Assembly (NCBI GenBank): GCA_965371245.1
Contig: CBDUXT010000013.1
Location: 1 to 64,000, forward strand
Source of the DNA: CBDUXT01 sp965371245
GTDB taxonomy: Bacteria > Planctomycetota > Phycisphaerae > UBA1845
DNA: 64,000 nucleotides
Reading direction: 5' to 3'
Shown here piece by piece: positions 46,880 through 55,429 of the stretch. A model generated the notes under the pieces. That model saw only the letters and a list, made by a program, of their open reading frames with translations. It was not told where the DNA came from and made no database searches. The position numbers were made by a program, and so were the translations under genes. Numbering within the stretch: the first letter of the stretch is position 1; every line of letters starts with the position of its first letter.

Positions 46880-47422
46880 ATGCCGCGGATTTTCGCCGCC
46901 CTAGCCTTCGGTGAACTGATCGTCCTGCTCGGGGTGGTAGGATTGGGCTCAGCCGCGCTCGAAGCCGGGCCGAGCCGACATGTCTTGCTCGCGCTGTTCG
47001 CGCTGCTCTTGAGCTGTCTGATTCAGGTGATCGCCTTCACCTACCTCACGGTAACGGGCAAGATGATCGCACAGGCCGTCCACCTGGGCGACTTGGGGAT
47101 GGACGCCATCGATGACGTGAAACGGATCAAGCGCACGTTCGCGCGCCTTCTTGTACTGGTCGTCGGCGCCGTCCTGTTCGCAACGATCACCGGCGCCCGA
47201 CACTGGCGATCAGAAGGCGGTGCGTGGCCCCACCTGATCGCCGCTCTTGTCCTCCTGGCGGTCCATGTAGGGGCGTACTATCGACAGTATCGGCTCGTCG
47301 TCGAAAATGCCATCCTGGGGGAGCGGACCCTCGCGCGCTACGCGGAACGGCGCGGTCGGGTTGAAACCCCGGCGGCTGCGGGGTCGAGGGTGGAGGAACC
47401 TCCAGGCGGGAGCGGGCGGTAG
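46880..47422 (+). CDS. predicted four-helix membrane protein
   Basis: 180-aa protein I do not recognise. Hydrophobic helices lie at about residues 5-28, 33-57, 87-106 and 118-136. The loop between helices 2 and 3 is polar (GKMIAQAVHLGDLGMDAIDDVKRIKR), and the C-terminus is a basic cytoplasmic-type tail. Codon bias matches the neighbours, and the gene follows the TPR lipoprotein, so it is probably real and co-transcribed. Confidence 0.65.
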   Translation: MPRIFAALAFGELIVLLGVVGLGSAALEAGPSRHVLLALFALLLSCLIQVIAFTYLTVTGKMIAQAVHLGDLGMDAIDDVKRIKRTFARLLVLVVGAVLFATITGARHWRSEGGAWPHLIAALVLLAVHVGAYYRQYRLVVENAILGERTLARYAERRGRVETPAAAGSRVEEPPGGSGR

Positions 47423-47458
47423 TCGAGCGTGTGGTGGGTGGCTGTAACTGTATTACAT

Positions 47459-47478
47459 AATAATAGTATAATGTTATT
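47459..47478 (+). promoter_or_regulatory. AT-rich palindrome over a TATAAT box
   Basis: AATAATAGTATAATGTTATT is an imperfect palindrome (8 of 10 pairs) in a conspicuously AT-rich 60-bp island. It contains a perfect TATAAT (47467-47472); a poor -35 (TGTAAC) lies 18 bp upstream. The winged-helix gene starts 43 bp downstream, so this may be its promoter and autoregulatory operator. Confidence 0.5.
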
Positions 47479-47521
47479 CTGCAATTCCAGGATAAAGTAA
47501 TATGTCGTTCGGGAGATGGTG

Positions 47522-48103
47522 ATGGCAAGAAAGCGGACCGGCCCAAAGCGGATATCCTCCAAACCGGGCGCCGGTCGCGCCAAACGCGGCGGTAGGGGGG
47601 GCTCGGCTCGCTTGGCCGCGCGGGATGTATCGCCGGCGACGCTGCGCCGCAGGTTTCCCGACCTCAAGACCGCTGACGGCTGCAGCGCGTCTTTGATCAT
47701 CGCCGAACGAAGCGGGAGCCAGTGGGACCATGCCCACGAGATCGCCGTGGTCTCTGAACGAAAGAGTGACAAGGCGTCGGCGGTGGGGGGGCTGCGGGCT
47801 CCGAAACTGCCCGCTCGAACGTGCCAGGCGCTGGCGGCCCTCGGTCACGAGCAGCGGGGTAAGATCCTGGCAAAACTGCTGGAGGGTCCGGCGACCTATC
47901 GGGCGCTTCAGCGCACGACAAAACTCCAGGCCGGTCCGTTGTATCACCACGTCAATCAGTTGCGCCTCGCCGGATTGGCCTTGCCGAAGCAGCGAGACCT
48001 CTACGAATTGACGCGGAGCGGACGCAACCTGTTACTGACCGCGCTGGCGCTCGGACCGCTTCTACGTGATAAGCGGCGCCGCCCGCTGCCCAAGCCTACG
48101 TAG
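47522..48103 (+). CDS. winged-helix DNA-binding protein (ArsR-like)
   Basis: 193 aa. The first 35 residues are very basic (ARKRTGPKRISSKPGAGRAK), suited to nucleic-acid contact. Residues about 108-185 look like an ArsR/PadR-type winged helix: LAALGHEQRGKILAKLLEG, TYRALQRTTKLQAGPLYHHV, LYELTRSGRNLL. The middle part is not recognised. GGGAG lies 6 nt before the ATG at 47522; ATG at 47516 is too close to it. Its AT-rich upstream palindrome suggests self-regulation. No metal-binding Cys set is seen. Confidence 0.75.
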   Translation: MARKRTGPKRISSKPGAGRAKRGGRGGSARLAARDVSPATLRRRFPDLKTADGCSASLIIAERSGSQWDHAHEIAVVSERKSDKASAVGGLRAPKLPARTCQALAALGHEQRGKILAKLLEGPATYRALQRTTKLQAGPLYHHVNQLRLAGLALPKQRDLYELTRSGRNLLLTALALGPLLRDKRRRPLPKPT

Positions 48104-48153
48104 CGAGCCGTCTCACCACGCCCACGGGCGGCATCAGTGGGGCCCATCGATCC

Positions 48154-49293
48154 ATGTCCGAATCACTCAACATCGCCTTCCTGGAACCCTATTACGGCGG
48201 ATCACACGCCGCGTTCGTGGACACCTGGTCTGCGTTCAGCCGGCACAACATCACGCTGGATACACTGCCCGCCCGAAAATGGAAGTGGCGCATGCGCGGG
48301 GCGGCCATCTGGTTTTCACGCCGCGCCGCGGCGTGGGGGCGATCGGATGACGGTGGGGCGGTGGAAGCGATCGTTTGCAGTGACATGCTCAGCGTCGCCG
48401 ACCTGCGCGCGATGTTGCCGGGGGAGATGCGCAACGTACCCATCGTCTGTTATTTCCACGAGAACCAGTTGACCTATCCGATCTCCGCCGATGACAAACG
48501 CGACTATCAATACGGCATGACCAACATCACGTCGTGCCTGGCCGCCGACGCCGTCTGGTTCAACTCGTGTTTTCACCGAGACGACTTCCTGGCGGCCGCG
48601 CGCGAACTCTTGCACAAGATGCCCGACTTCGTACCCACCGACATCATCGACCGGATCAAGACGAAGTCCGCGGTGCTGCCTCCGCCGATCGCGCTTGGCG
48701 ATGCACCGCGGCAAAAGGCCGCAGCGGGCGAACCGCTGACCATCCTCTGGTGTCACCGCTGGGAGTTCGACAAGAACCCCGAGGTCTTCTTCGCCGCACT
48801 CTTGCGCCTAAGCGATGAGGGCGTGCCGTTTCGCCTGGTGCTCCTCGGCGAACAGTTCCGCACGGCCCCGGCGGTGTTTTCGGACTCGTGGGATCGGCTC
48901 GAGCCGCACATCGTGCATGCCGGGCACGTCGATGGACGTCAGGAATACATCGATAGGCTCGCCACCTGCGATCTGGTCGTCAGCACGGCCATCCAGGAGA
49001 ACTTTGGAATCGCTGTTCTCGAAGCGATTCTTTCGGGCTGTCAACCGCTGTTGCCCGGGCGGCTCGCTTACCCGGAGATCATCCCCGAAGAGTTCCACGC
49101 CGCATGCCTGTTCCCGGCGGACGGTGACCTATGCGACCGTCTGCGGCATCTTCTTGGCGGCGGGCTGATGGACGCAACGGACCGGCGACGACTACAAGCC
49201 TCTTGCGAAGCTCGCTTCGGCGCGGTGAACGTGATACCGCGGATCGACAACGCGCTGTCGGCCATCGTTCGGTTGCACCGAGCGACTCGCTGA
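48154..49293 (+). CDS. DUF3524/QTMAN-family glycosyltransferase
   Basis: 379-aa GT-B-fold transferase. The DUF3524 start is clear: NIAFLEPYYGGSHAAFVDTW, then YFHENQLTYP and FNSCFHRDDFL. The C-terminal GT4-like half has ILWCHRWEFDKNPEVFF and IQENFGIAVLEAILSGC with the nucleotide-sugar Glu. The human homologue GTDC1 was identified as tRNA-queuosine alpha-mannosyltransferase (QTMAN); the bacterial substrate is not shown by this sequence. It stands alone, between a regulator and convergent small genes. Confidence 0.85.
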   Translation: MSESLNIAFLEPYYGGSHAAFVDTWSAFSRHNITLDTLPARKWKWRMRGAAIWFSRRAAAWGRSDDGGAVEAIVCSDMLSVADLRAMLPGEMRNVPIVCYFHENQLTYPISADDKRDYQYGMTNITSCLAADAVWFNSCFHRDDFLAAARELLHKMPDFVPTDIIDRIKTKSAVLPPPIALGDAPRQKAAAGEPLTILWCHRWEFDKNPEVFFAALLRLSDEGVPFRLVLLGEQFRTAPAVFSDSWDRLEPHIVHAGHVDGRQEYIDRLATCDLVVSTAIQENFGIAVLEAILSGCQPLLPGRLAYPEIIPEEFHAACLFPADGDLCDRLRHLLGGGLMDATDRRRLQASCEARFGAVNVIPRIDNALSAIVRLHRATR

Positions 49294-49435
49294 CCGGCTC
49301 AGTCCATGATGGATGGGTTCACGGACGATCCGAGATTTAACGTCCGATAAGGTATGTTAGGTTGCATTGACGGTGGGGCGGCTCCTCCGGGTCGCGCCCA
49401 CTGGTCATGAAGCGATCAGTCGTACCGACTGGGGC

Positions 49436-49765
49436 CTACGGGCGGCGGCGTCCGCGAGATGGCTTCGCCTTGCCCGCCGCGGAGTTGCGCATCTCGTTAA
49501 GATCGATGCCCTGGAGGATCTCAATGCTCTGTCGACCCGCGTTGAAGCGATAGGCAATGAGGCGCCCCACCGGAACGTCCAGCAGATACACGAGTTCTTG
49601 ATCGCCGGAGGCATCGCTGCCGACGGTCATGACGAAATCGCCGGAAGTCGTTGTCATGCCCGAGGCGAAAGCCGGCGCGGGGCGGGTGTGGATCACGAGC
49701 AGGCCTACCAACAGGATCAAGGCCGTCGTCGAGAGAACGCCGATGGTGAGATTCTTCGTATCCAT
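49436..49765 (-). CDS. small exported protein, paralogue A
   Basis: 109 aa with a signal peptide or anchor (LTIGVLSTTALILLVGLLVI) and a short outer domain: GDFVMTVGSDASGDQELVYLLDV, then GRLIAYRF. It resembles the next gene over this domain. The start at 49765 follows GGAGACC; an in-frame ATG at 49780 is possible. The Lys/Arg-rich end (GKAKPSRGRRRP) is unusual for an exported protein. Function unknown. Confidence 0.65.
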   Translation of the reverse strand: MDTKNLTIGVLSTTALILLVGLLVIHTRPAPAFASGMTTTSGDFVMTVGSDASGDQELVYLLDVPVGRLIAYRFNAGRQSIEILQGIDLNEMRNSAAGKAKPSRGRRRP

Positions 49766-49798
49766 CTTTCTGGTCTCCATGAGTGACAAGCGCATGTC

Positions 49799-50089
49799 CT
49801 ACTTGGGTCGGAAATCCTGCGTGAGGTCGCGCGCGACCGTCGGTACCAGGTTCCCACGAGGCGGGGCGCCGGGATAGAAGCCGAAGAGCTTGCGCTCGCG
49901 TACGTCCAGCACGTACAGCACGTCGTAGCTTTGGCCGGCGGCCTTGGCGGTGACCGAAATGAAATCGCCGGGACGGGCGCCGGCCTGGGCGACGGCGGCT
50001 GGCAGCGAAGAGCTGCCCAGGACAAGCGCCGCCAGCAACACCAGGTTTGCCAGCGACAACAGCACAATCAGGGAGTGTTTGGTCTTCAC
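49799..50089 (-). CDS. small exported protein, paralogue B
   Basis: 96 aa starting at a GTG with GGAGGAT about 8 nt upstream; the frame is open further but without a ribosome site. It has an N-terminal hydrophobic segment (HSLIVLLSLANLVLLAALVL) and a domain GDFISVTAKAAGQSYDVLYVLDV, RKLFGFYPG that matches paralogue A. The pair is separated by 33 bp and is probably co-transcribed with the third small gene. Function unknown. Confidence 0.65.
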   Translation of the reverse strand: MKTKHSLIVLLSLANLVLLAALVLGSSSLPAAVAQAGARPGDFISVTAKAAGQSYDVLYVLDVRERKLFGFYPGAPPRGNLVPTVARDLTQDFRPK

Positions 50090-50143
50090 GGGGTCGATCC
50101 TCCAGGCAGTGGGTGGACGGACCCGTGTGGGGCCCGCGAGCAC

Positions 50144-50389
50144 CTAGTTCAGGTGAGATCGTTTGGAGTTCATGAAGCCGGTCAGGCAGATCACGACGGC
50201 AACGCCGGCGACGACGACCCACTGGAGCGCTCCGCCGTCCTCATCCGGAGTCCGGCCGGGACGCTGCGCCAAGGCCGCGACGGCTGATAGGTGGACGCCA
50301 GCCGCACAGAGGGCCATGCGATAGGCCGTCCGGCGGAGCTTGGGTTGTGTGTCGCGCGATTGGATCCTGAGCCTACTCATACGCATCAT
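50144..50389 (-). CDS. small two-helix membrane protein
   Basis: About 81 aa with one hydrophobic segment near residues 22-40 (MALCAAGVHLSAVAALAQ), an acidic loop with RTPDEDGG, and a second helix (WVVVAGVAVVICLTGFMNS) before a short basic end. ATGs at 50389, 50386 and 50380 are all possible starts. It lies 54 bp upstream of paralogue B on the same strand. No family recognised. Confidence 0.5.
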   Translation of the reverse strand: MMRMSRLRIQSRDTQPKLRRTAYRMALCAAGVHLSAVAALAQRPGRTPDEDGGALQWVVVAGVAVVICLTGFMNSKRSHLN

Positions 50390-50454
50390 TATAGCCCCCC
50401 ACCGGGCTTGGTAAAGGCGAATCGACGTGCGACCCCGCACGGGACGCATCCCCA

Positions 50455-50488
50455 AGAAAAAAAAGGAAGGTGCGTCCGGGACGCACCC
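50455..50488 (-). terminator. rho-independent terminator on minus strand
   Basis: Read on the minus strand, GGTGCGTCC-C-GGACGCACC is followed by TTCC and eight Ts. It lies 10 nt after the stop of the PD-(D/E)XK-like gene. The stem is also a dispersed sequence (compare 4819-4840). Confidence 0.75.
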
Positions 50489-50497
50489 TACGCCCGA

Positions 50498-51052
50498 TCA
50501 GGTTGATGGCTTGCTCAGAAGCGGCCGACCCGACGCACCATCGTACTTCGTGCCCTGGAGCGGGCTGACCAGGCTCCGAAAGACCTTGGCCGGCACGGTG
50601 ACGGTATCCCACTTCGGGGATCGGGGGCGAGCATGGGCGGCGTAGTCGGCGGCCGATACCCAGAGGAACGAATAATACTCGTTGCGGTACGCGTGAACCT
50701 CGCTGGTGGGTTCGTGCGCCGGCGACCCGACGAGCCAGTAGGCGAAGACGAGCCCGGGCTCGAAGTCGTTGCCAAAGGCCTCTTCCCAGCGGCGCAGGCC
50801 GTTGAGGTCGTCGCGCGTGACCCAGTTCTCCCAAAACCGTTTTCCGCCCGGTCCGTCGTAGGGGAACTTTCGTCCCTTCACATCGACGAGCCAGGCGCGC
50901 TTCCCCGGGCGGTAGACGAGAAAATCGAACGACTTGATCCTTGCACCGGAGAAGATCGCCTTCTTGTGTTCATCGACCGGGATGTAAGGCCAGCCGCGGG
51001 AGCGCAGATAGTCCTCGAAGGCGGCCTCGTAATGGATGTGTCGTCGGGTCAT
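50498..51052 (-). CDS. PD-(D/E)XK nuclease-like protein
   Basis: 184-aa protein with a plausible minimal nuclease core: IHYEAAFEDYLRSRG (Glu9/Glu13), SFDFLVYRPG (Asp43) and WLVDVKGRKFP (Asp57-x-Lys59). The rest contains many aromatic residues, such as FWENWVTRDDLNGLRRWEEAF. Spacing and the DVKG motif fit the restriction-endonuclease fold, but activity is not shown. No methylase is adjacent. It ends at a strong terminator; the YkgJ gene lies 101 bp upstream on the same strand. Confidence 0.65.
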   Translation of the reverse strand: MTRRHIHYEAAFEDYLRSRGWPYIPVDEHKKAIFSGARIKSFDFLVYRPGKRAWLVDVKGRKFPYDGPGGKRFWENWVTRDDLNGLRRWEEAFGNDFEPGLVFAYWLVGSPAHEPTSEVHAYRNEYYSFLWVSAADYAAHARPRSPKWDTVTVPAKVFRSLVSPLQGTKYDGASGRPLLSKPST

Positions 51053-51153
51053 CGCCGAACCCCCCGCTTCGCTCTACCCGGGCCGGACGGCGGGCGGTTT
51101 GCCACCGTCGCGCGATCCCGTATCGCCCGGTCGGCACGAAAGCGATCATTTCG

Positions 51154-51570
51154 TTACGCCGTTTTCTTCTTCTTGACGCGTTTGGGGCGTCGAGGCGGTC
51201 CGGTTTTGTTGGGCGCCGCAAGCTTGCGGCCTTTTTTCTCAAAATAGTAGTCGTCGATCTGTGCGGGATGGGTGAACATGTGGTCGTAGCCGTACTCGCC
51301 GACGCTGTAGTCACACGAGCCGGGCTCGTATTCGCGACAGATTCCCGGTCTGGTTTCGTAGACCATACAAAGGTTGTCCGCACCGAGGTTCTTGCATCGC
51401 GTTTGATACTGAACGTACCAATCGCCCTCCTCCACAAAAACCGTCACGCCCTCGTGCATGAGGTACCAGCGGATGTCGTCGAAATCGCGCTGGCTGGTCG
51501 GCTTGTCGAGCGGAAGTGCCAGGTAGCGACAGCAGGCCGCCGCGCAGTGCTCACAGAGAATCGAACCCAT
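51154..51570 (-). CDS. YkgJ-family cysteine-cluster protein
   Basis: 138 aa with the metal-binding Cys set of the YkgJ/UPF0153 family: CEHCAAACCRY at the start, CKNLGADNLCMVYETRPGIC in the middle and a further Cys in GSCDY. A zinc or iron-sulphur site is expected; function is not settled. The C-terminal tail is Lys-rich. GGTGGAG upstream of 51570 decides the start. It is transcribed away from rsmD, 122 bp apart. Confidence 0.85.
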   Translation of the reverse strand: MGSILCEHCAAACCRYLALPLDKPTSQRDFDDIRWYLMHEGVTVFVEEGDWYVQYQTRCKNLGADNLCMVYETRPGICREYEPGSCDYSVGEYGYDHMFTHPAQIDDYYFEKKGRKLAAPNKTGPPRRPKRVKKKKTA

Positions 51571-51692
51571 CCGCCGTCTCCACCTCGTCAAATGTATGCC
51601 GCGGGTTGCCAACCGACTACGAACGATGGATTATAGGGACCGGGAGAATGCGCGGTCAACGCGCAAGACGACGCGGCGTCGATGGCGAACGC

Positions 51693-52274
51693 ATGAGAAT
51701 CATCGCAGGCGAGTGGCGCTCCCGGCGAATCGCGCGTCCACCGGCCGCGAACACGCGCCCGATGCCGGATCGCGTCAGGGAGTCGATTTTCAACATCCTC
51801 GGCGCTTTCTACGAAACGCCCGGTCGGCTGCCGGCGCTTCACGTGGGCGACGTCTTCGCCGGCGGCGGTTCCATGGGGCTGGAAGCCCTTTCCCGGGGAG
51901 CGACAAGGTGCTGCTTTTTCGAGCGGGATGCCGCGGCGCTGACCGCCCTTTCTGAGAATCTGAGGCTGTTTGGGGTCGGCGAGTCAGGGACCATCGTGAC
52001 ACGTGACGCCTGGCAGTGTGGGACGACCGACCCAACCGGTGAGCCGTTCGATCTGGTCTTCCTCGACCCCCCCTATGCGGACACGGAAGATCCGTCCGAG
52101 GCCGGTTTCGTTTGGCGGTATCTCAAGCGACTCGCCGCTGCATCCGACCGCGTTCCGCTGACTGTTTTTCACCACCGGGTGAAGGTTGACTATTCGGTTG
52201 CCCCCCCGCCTCCGTGGCGCGTGGTTGACCGTCGCACGTTCGGCACGACTGGGATCGTTTTCTTCTCGACATGA
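51693..52274 (+). CDS. rsmD: 16S rRNA (guanine-966 N2)-methyltransferase
   Basis: 193-aa SAM-dependent rRNA methyltransferase. Motifs: RIIAGEWRSRRIARPP, PMPDRVRESIFNIL, DVFAGGGSMGLEALSRGA (SAM site; the usual GSGxxG here reads GGGSMG) and catalytic FLDPPYAD. The start at 51693 matches the family N-terminus. The stop overlaps the next start by 4 bp (ATGA). Confidence 0.93.
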   Translation: MRIIAGEWRSRRIARPPAANTRPMPDRVRESIFNILGAFYETPGRLPALHVGDVFAGGGSMGLEALSRGATRCCFFERDAAALTALSENLRLFGVGESGTIVTRDAWQCGTTDPTGEPFDLVFLDPPYADTEDPSEAGFVWRYLKRLAAASDRVPLTVFHHRVKVDYSVAPPPPWRVVDRRTFGTTGIVFFST

Positions 52275-53521
52275 CCAAGCCGCCCCACCAAGCCCGGGAT
52301 GCCGCGCTCCACACGATTCGTAAGCTTCGTGCCGCCGGTCACACCGCCCTACTCGCCGGCGGATGCGTACGGGATCGACTCCTGGGCATAGAGCCCAAGG
52401 ACTACGACGTGGCCACCGACGCCGTGCCCGACCGAGTCGCCGAGATTTTCCCACGCGCTCGCAAGGTCGGCGCCAAGTTCGGCGTCGTGCTGGTGCGGCG
52501 GTTCGGCTGTGACGTCGAGGTGGCCACCTTTCGTATCGACGGCGATTACGCGGACGGTCGCCATCCCGATGAGGTGACGTTCGGCACGGCCGAGGACGAC
52601 GCCCGGCGGCGGGATTTCACCATCAACGGCTTGTTCTGTGACCCGGTTGACGACCGGGTCATCGACTATGTCGGTGGACGAGAAGACCTGGCGGCCGGGA
52701 TCATCCGGACCATCGGTGAGCCGGATCGGCGTTTCGGGGAGGACCACCTGCGGATGCTTCGGGCTGTTCGGTTCGCCGCCCGCCTCGGGTTTTCCATCGA
52801 TCCGGGAACGCGCGATGCCATAGGGCGTCTCGCCGACCGGCTGGCGGCGATCAGTGTCGAACGTATCTGGATGGAACTTGAGTTGATGCTCGCGGACCCA
52901 ACGCGTGCTACCGCGTGGCGGCTTCTGGTCGATCTCGGGCTGCGCGGGCATCTGTCGAGCGTATGGGCCGGGGCAACACTGCGCGAGACCGCGGCCGAGG
53001 ATCTGATTCAAGCACGGCTCGCCGCGCTACCCTCGCGAGCGCTGGACGCCGCAGTGGGCCTTGCGGCGACTCTGTGCGACGGAACGCCCCGCCATGCCGT
53101 GGACGTGGCCCGGGCCCTACGCTTGAGCAATCGAACGCGAGATGCGGTGGTCTGGCTGGTGAAGTCGCTACCTGCCGCGTATGCCAGCGCCACGCTCGAT
53201 CTCGCGGACTTGAAGTTGTTGATGGCCAACCCTTCGTGGGCCGACCTGCCGGACCTGCTGCGCGCGGATCTCGCCGCCCATGGCGCCGACCCCTCGGCGC
53301 ACGCCGAACTTCTGCGGCGTGCGGGTGAGATTGCCCCGGATTCCGTCGCCCCCCCGCCGCTGGTTACGGGTGACGATCTCAGTGCCGAAGGACTGGCACC
53401 CGGTCCGCAAATGGGTGCGATTCTCCGACGGCTCTACCGGGCCCAGCTAAACGGGGAAACGACCCACCGAGAGGCCGCTCTGCGTTTGGCCCGCCGATGG
53501 CTCGGCGAAGAAACCGCTTAG
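52271..53521 (+). CDS. CCA tRNA nucleotidyltransferase / poly(A) polymerase family
   Basis: 416-aa class II nucleotidyltransferase. The head shows AGGCVRDRLLG and the metal pair in KDYDVATDA; RRRDFTING and the neck motif EDHLRMLRAVRFAARLGF follow. It would add or repair the 3' CCA end of tRNA; the A-adding or poly(A) variants cannot be excluded from motifs. The C-terminal region (residues 260-416) is variable. Start overlaps rsmD, so both are likely one transcript. Confidence 0.92.
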   Translation: MTKPPHQARDAALHTIRKLRAAGHTALLAGGCVRDRLLGIEPKDYDVATDAVPDRVAEIFPRARKVGAKFGVVLVRRFGCDVEVATFRIDGDYADGRHPDEVTFGTAEDDARRRDFTINGLFCDPVDDRVIDYVGGREDLAAGIIRTIGEPDRRFGEDHLRMLRAVRFAARLGFSIDPGTRDAIGRLADRLAAISVERIWMELELMLADPTRATAWRLLVDLGLRGHLSSVWAGATLRETAAEDLIQARLAALPSRALDAAVGLAATLCDGTPRHAVDVARALRLSNRTRDAVVWLVKSLPAAYASATLDLADLKLLMANPSWADLPDLLRADLAAHGADPSAHAELLRRAGEIAPDSVAPPPLVTGDDLSAEGLAPGPQMGAILRRLYRAQLNGETTHREAALRLARRWLGEETA

Positions 53522-53535
53522 CCGCCTGTGGCACA

Positions 53536-53569
53536 GGTGTTGGCACCGGCTGGAAGCCCGTGCCACACC
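53536..53569. repeat. inverted repeat of the GGCACCGGCT family
   Basis: GGTGTTGGCACCGGC and GCCCGTGCCACACC form a near-perfect 34-nt palindrome between two convergent genes. The arms match GTGTGGCACCGGCTTCCAGC at 59384-59437. Confidence 0.6.
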
Positions 53570-53625
53570 TCGGTTGCGTGGTGGGTTTGATTGGTAACCG
53601 GTCGATGAAAGAGCAGCGGGCACGG

Positions 53626-54003
53626 CTAAGCTCCGCCCATCGCGTGGATGCGCTCTTCGACGGTGCCCACACTTCCGATACGAAGGCCGAAGTTCTCGCC
53701 GATCTTGACCGCCTGGCCCACAGCAACCGGATGGCCGGCGACCTCCATCACCAGGTCGGTGTCAAAGGCCACTTCAAACTCGAGAATCGTCCCAACCCTT
53801 GTCTTGAGGATCGTCTCGATCGGTACGCTGCGCGTGGCCAGGACCACCGTGACGGGAACCGACAGACCGAGGATGTGGGCGAGATTCGGGCGGCGCGGCC
53901 CGGTCGCCTGCGGCGTCTGTTCTTGCGCGGCCGGCTCCGGATCTTTCGCAGGCGTCGGCTCTTGGTCGAACATCGCATCAATGTTGGATTGGCTCAAGCT
54001 CAT
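53626..54003 (-). CDS. fliN: flagellar motor switch protein FliN-like
   Basis: 125 aa. The start MSLSQSNIDAMFDQ is the FliM/FliN-type docking motif; residues about 40-122 are one SpoA/FliN domain (ILGLSVPVTVVLATRSVPIETIL, EVAGHPVAVGQAVKIGENFGLRI). Between them is a Pro/Ala/Glu-rich linker. It would be part of the C-ring that switches motor rotation. No other flagellar gene is nearby: it lies 172 bp downstream of fabF on the same strand. Confidence 0.9.
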   Translation of the reverse strand: MSLSQSNIDAMFDQEPTPAKDPEPAAQEQTPQATGPRRPNLAHILGLSVPVTVVLATRSVPIETILKTRVGTILEFEVAFDTDLVMEVAGHPVAVGQAVKIGENFGLRIGSVGTVEERIHAMGGA

Positions 54004-54175
54004 GCATCGGTTCCTTCGGCGGTGGGCGCGCAGACCACCACCATCATGCCTTCTGGGTATCGACAGAATCCCGGCTGGGTCTTGACCATCGGTGGGACGT
54101 GAGCGGCGGAACGCTCCATAGACTTGTTGGGGGGTCAGGCGGAAACCGATGCGTGGGAGACGCCGGGCACGAAAA

Positions 54176-55417
54176 TTAGTCGAAACGGCGAAGCACGACG
54201 CAGGCGTTATGACCGCCGAAGCCGAACGAGTTACTCATAACCACCCGAAGCTTGCGGTCGCGGGCGGTGTGCGCGCAGTAGTCCAGATCGCAACCGTCAC
54301 CTGGGTGGTCGAGGTTGATCGTTGGAGGAACGACTTGGTTTTCCAGGGCTCGCACGCACGCGATGCCCTCAATTCCGCCGCTCGCGCCCAGCGAGTGCCC
54401 GACCGCGCTTTTCGAGCTGCTGACCACAAGCCGGCCGGCGGCTGAGCCGAACACGCGCTTGATGGCGATCGTTTCCGCAAGATCGCCGAGCGGCGTGGAC
54501 GTTCCGTGGGCGTTGATGTAATCGACTTGGTCTACCGAGATGCGCGCGTTGTCTACGGCAAGTCGCATGGCGTCGGCGGCTCCTTCGCCGTTTTCGTTCG
54601 GCTGCGTCAGGTGATCCGCATCCGACGAGGCTCCGTAGCCGATGACTTCCGCGAGGATGGGAACGCCCCGCTTGCGAGCATGCTCCAGTTCCTCGAACAC
54701 AAACGCACCGGCCCCTTCCGCGAGCACGAAGCCGTCCCGGTCTTCGTCGAACGGACGGCTGGCGCCACACGGGTCGTCGTTGCGTGTGCTCAGCGCCTTC
54801 ATCGCCCCGAACGCAGCCAGTGCGAGGGGCGTGAGCGCCGCCTCCGAGCCGCCGGTATACACCACGTCCGCATCGCCGCGGCGGATGTGGTTGAGCGCCT
54901 CGCCCATGGCGTGCGTGGCCGAGGCGCAAGCGCTGCTGATGGCGATGCTGTTGCCCTTCGCTCCGAAAAGAATGGAAATGTTTCCGCTGGCGGCGTTGAC
55001 CATGAGCTTAGGGATCGTGAAGACCGAGACTTTGCCCGGTCCCTTTTCCGTGAGGCGCCCGTGCTGCTGTTCGAGTTCGGAGAGCCCGCCGATGCCGGAG
55101 CCGAAGATCACGGCGATTCGGTGGGCGTCCACCGCTGAAGCGGCGAGCCCCGCCTGCTCACAAGCCTCGCCGCAGGCGACCAAGGCGAACTGAGCAAAGC
55201 GATCGAGCCGTTTGATGAGTTTTCGATCGAGGTGGTCCGAGGGTGTGAAGTCCGGCACCTGCCCCCCGATTCGGGAAGGAAAGCCGTCGGTGGAAAACAA
55301 GGTCACGGCGCTCAGGCCTGATCGCCCGTCGATCAAGCCGTCCCACAGACGCTCCACGCCCACGCCGAACGGCGTGACCGCGCCCATTCCCGTGACTACG
55401 ACTCGGCTTGGCTCCAC
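54176..55417 (-). CDS. fabF: 3-oxoacyl-ACP synthase II
   Basis: 413-aa condensing enzyme of fatty-acid elongation. The catalytic triad is visible: Cys in SSACASATHAMGEA, His in NAHGTSTPLGD and His in KSAVGHSLGASG. The start MEPSRVVVTGMGAVTPFG is standard. It lies 12 bp after acpP in a fabH-fabD-fabG-acpP-fabF order. Confidence 0.96.
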   Translation of the reverse strand: MEPSRVVVTGMGAVTPFGVGVERLWDGLIDGRSGLSAVTLFSTDGFPSRIGGQVPDFTPSDHLDRKLIKRLDRFAQFALVACGEACEQAGLAASAVDAHRIAVIFGSGIGGLSELEQQHGRLTEKGPGKVSVFTIPKLMVNAASGNISILFGAKGNSIAISSACASATHAMGEALNHIRRGDADVVYTGGSEAALTPLALAAFGAMKALSTRNDDPCGASRPFDEDRDGFVLAEGAGAFVFEELEHARKRGVPILAEVIGYGASSDADHLTQPNENGEGAADAMRLAVDNARISVDQVDYINAHGTSTPLGDLAETIAIKRVFGSAAGRLVVSSSKSAVGHSLGASGGIEGIACVRALENQVVPPTINLDHPGDGCDLDYCAHTARDRKLRVVMSNSFGFGGHNACVVLRRFD

Positions 55418-55429
55418 GGTGTCGAGCCC

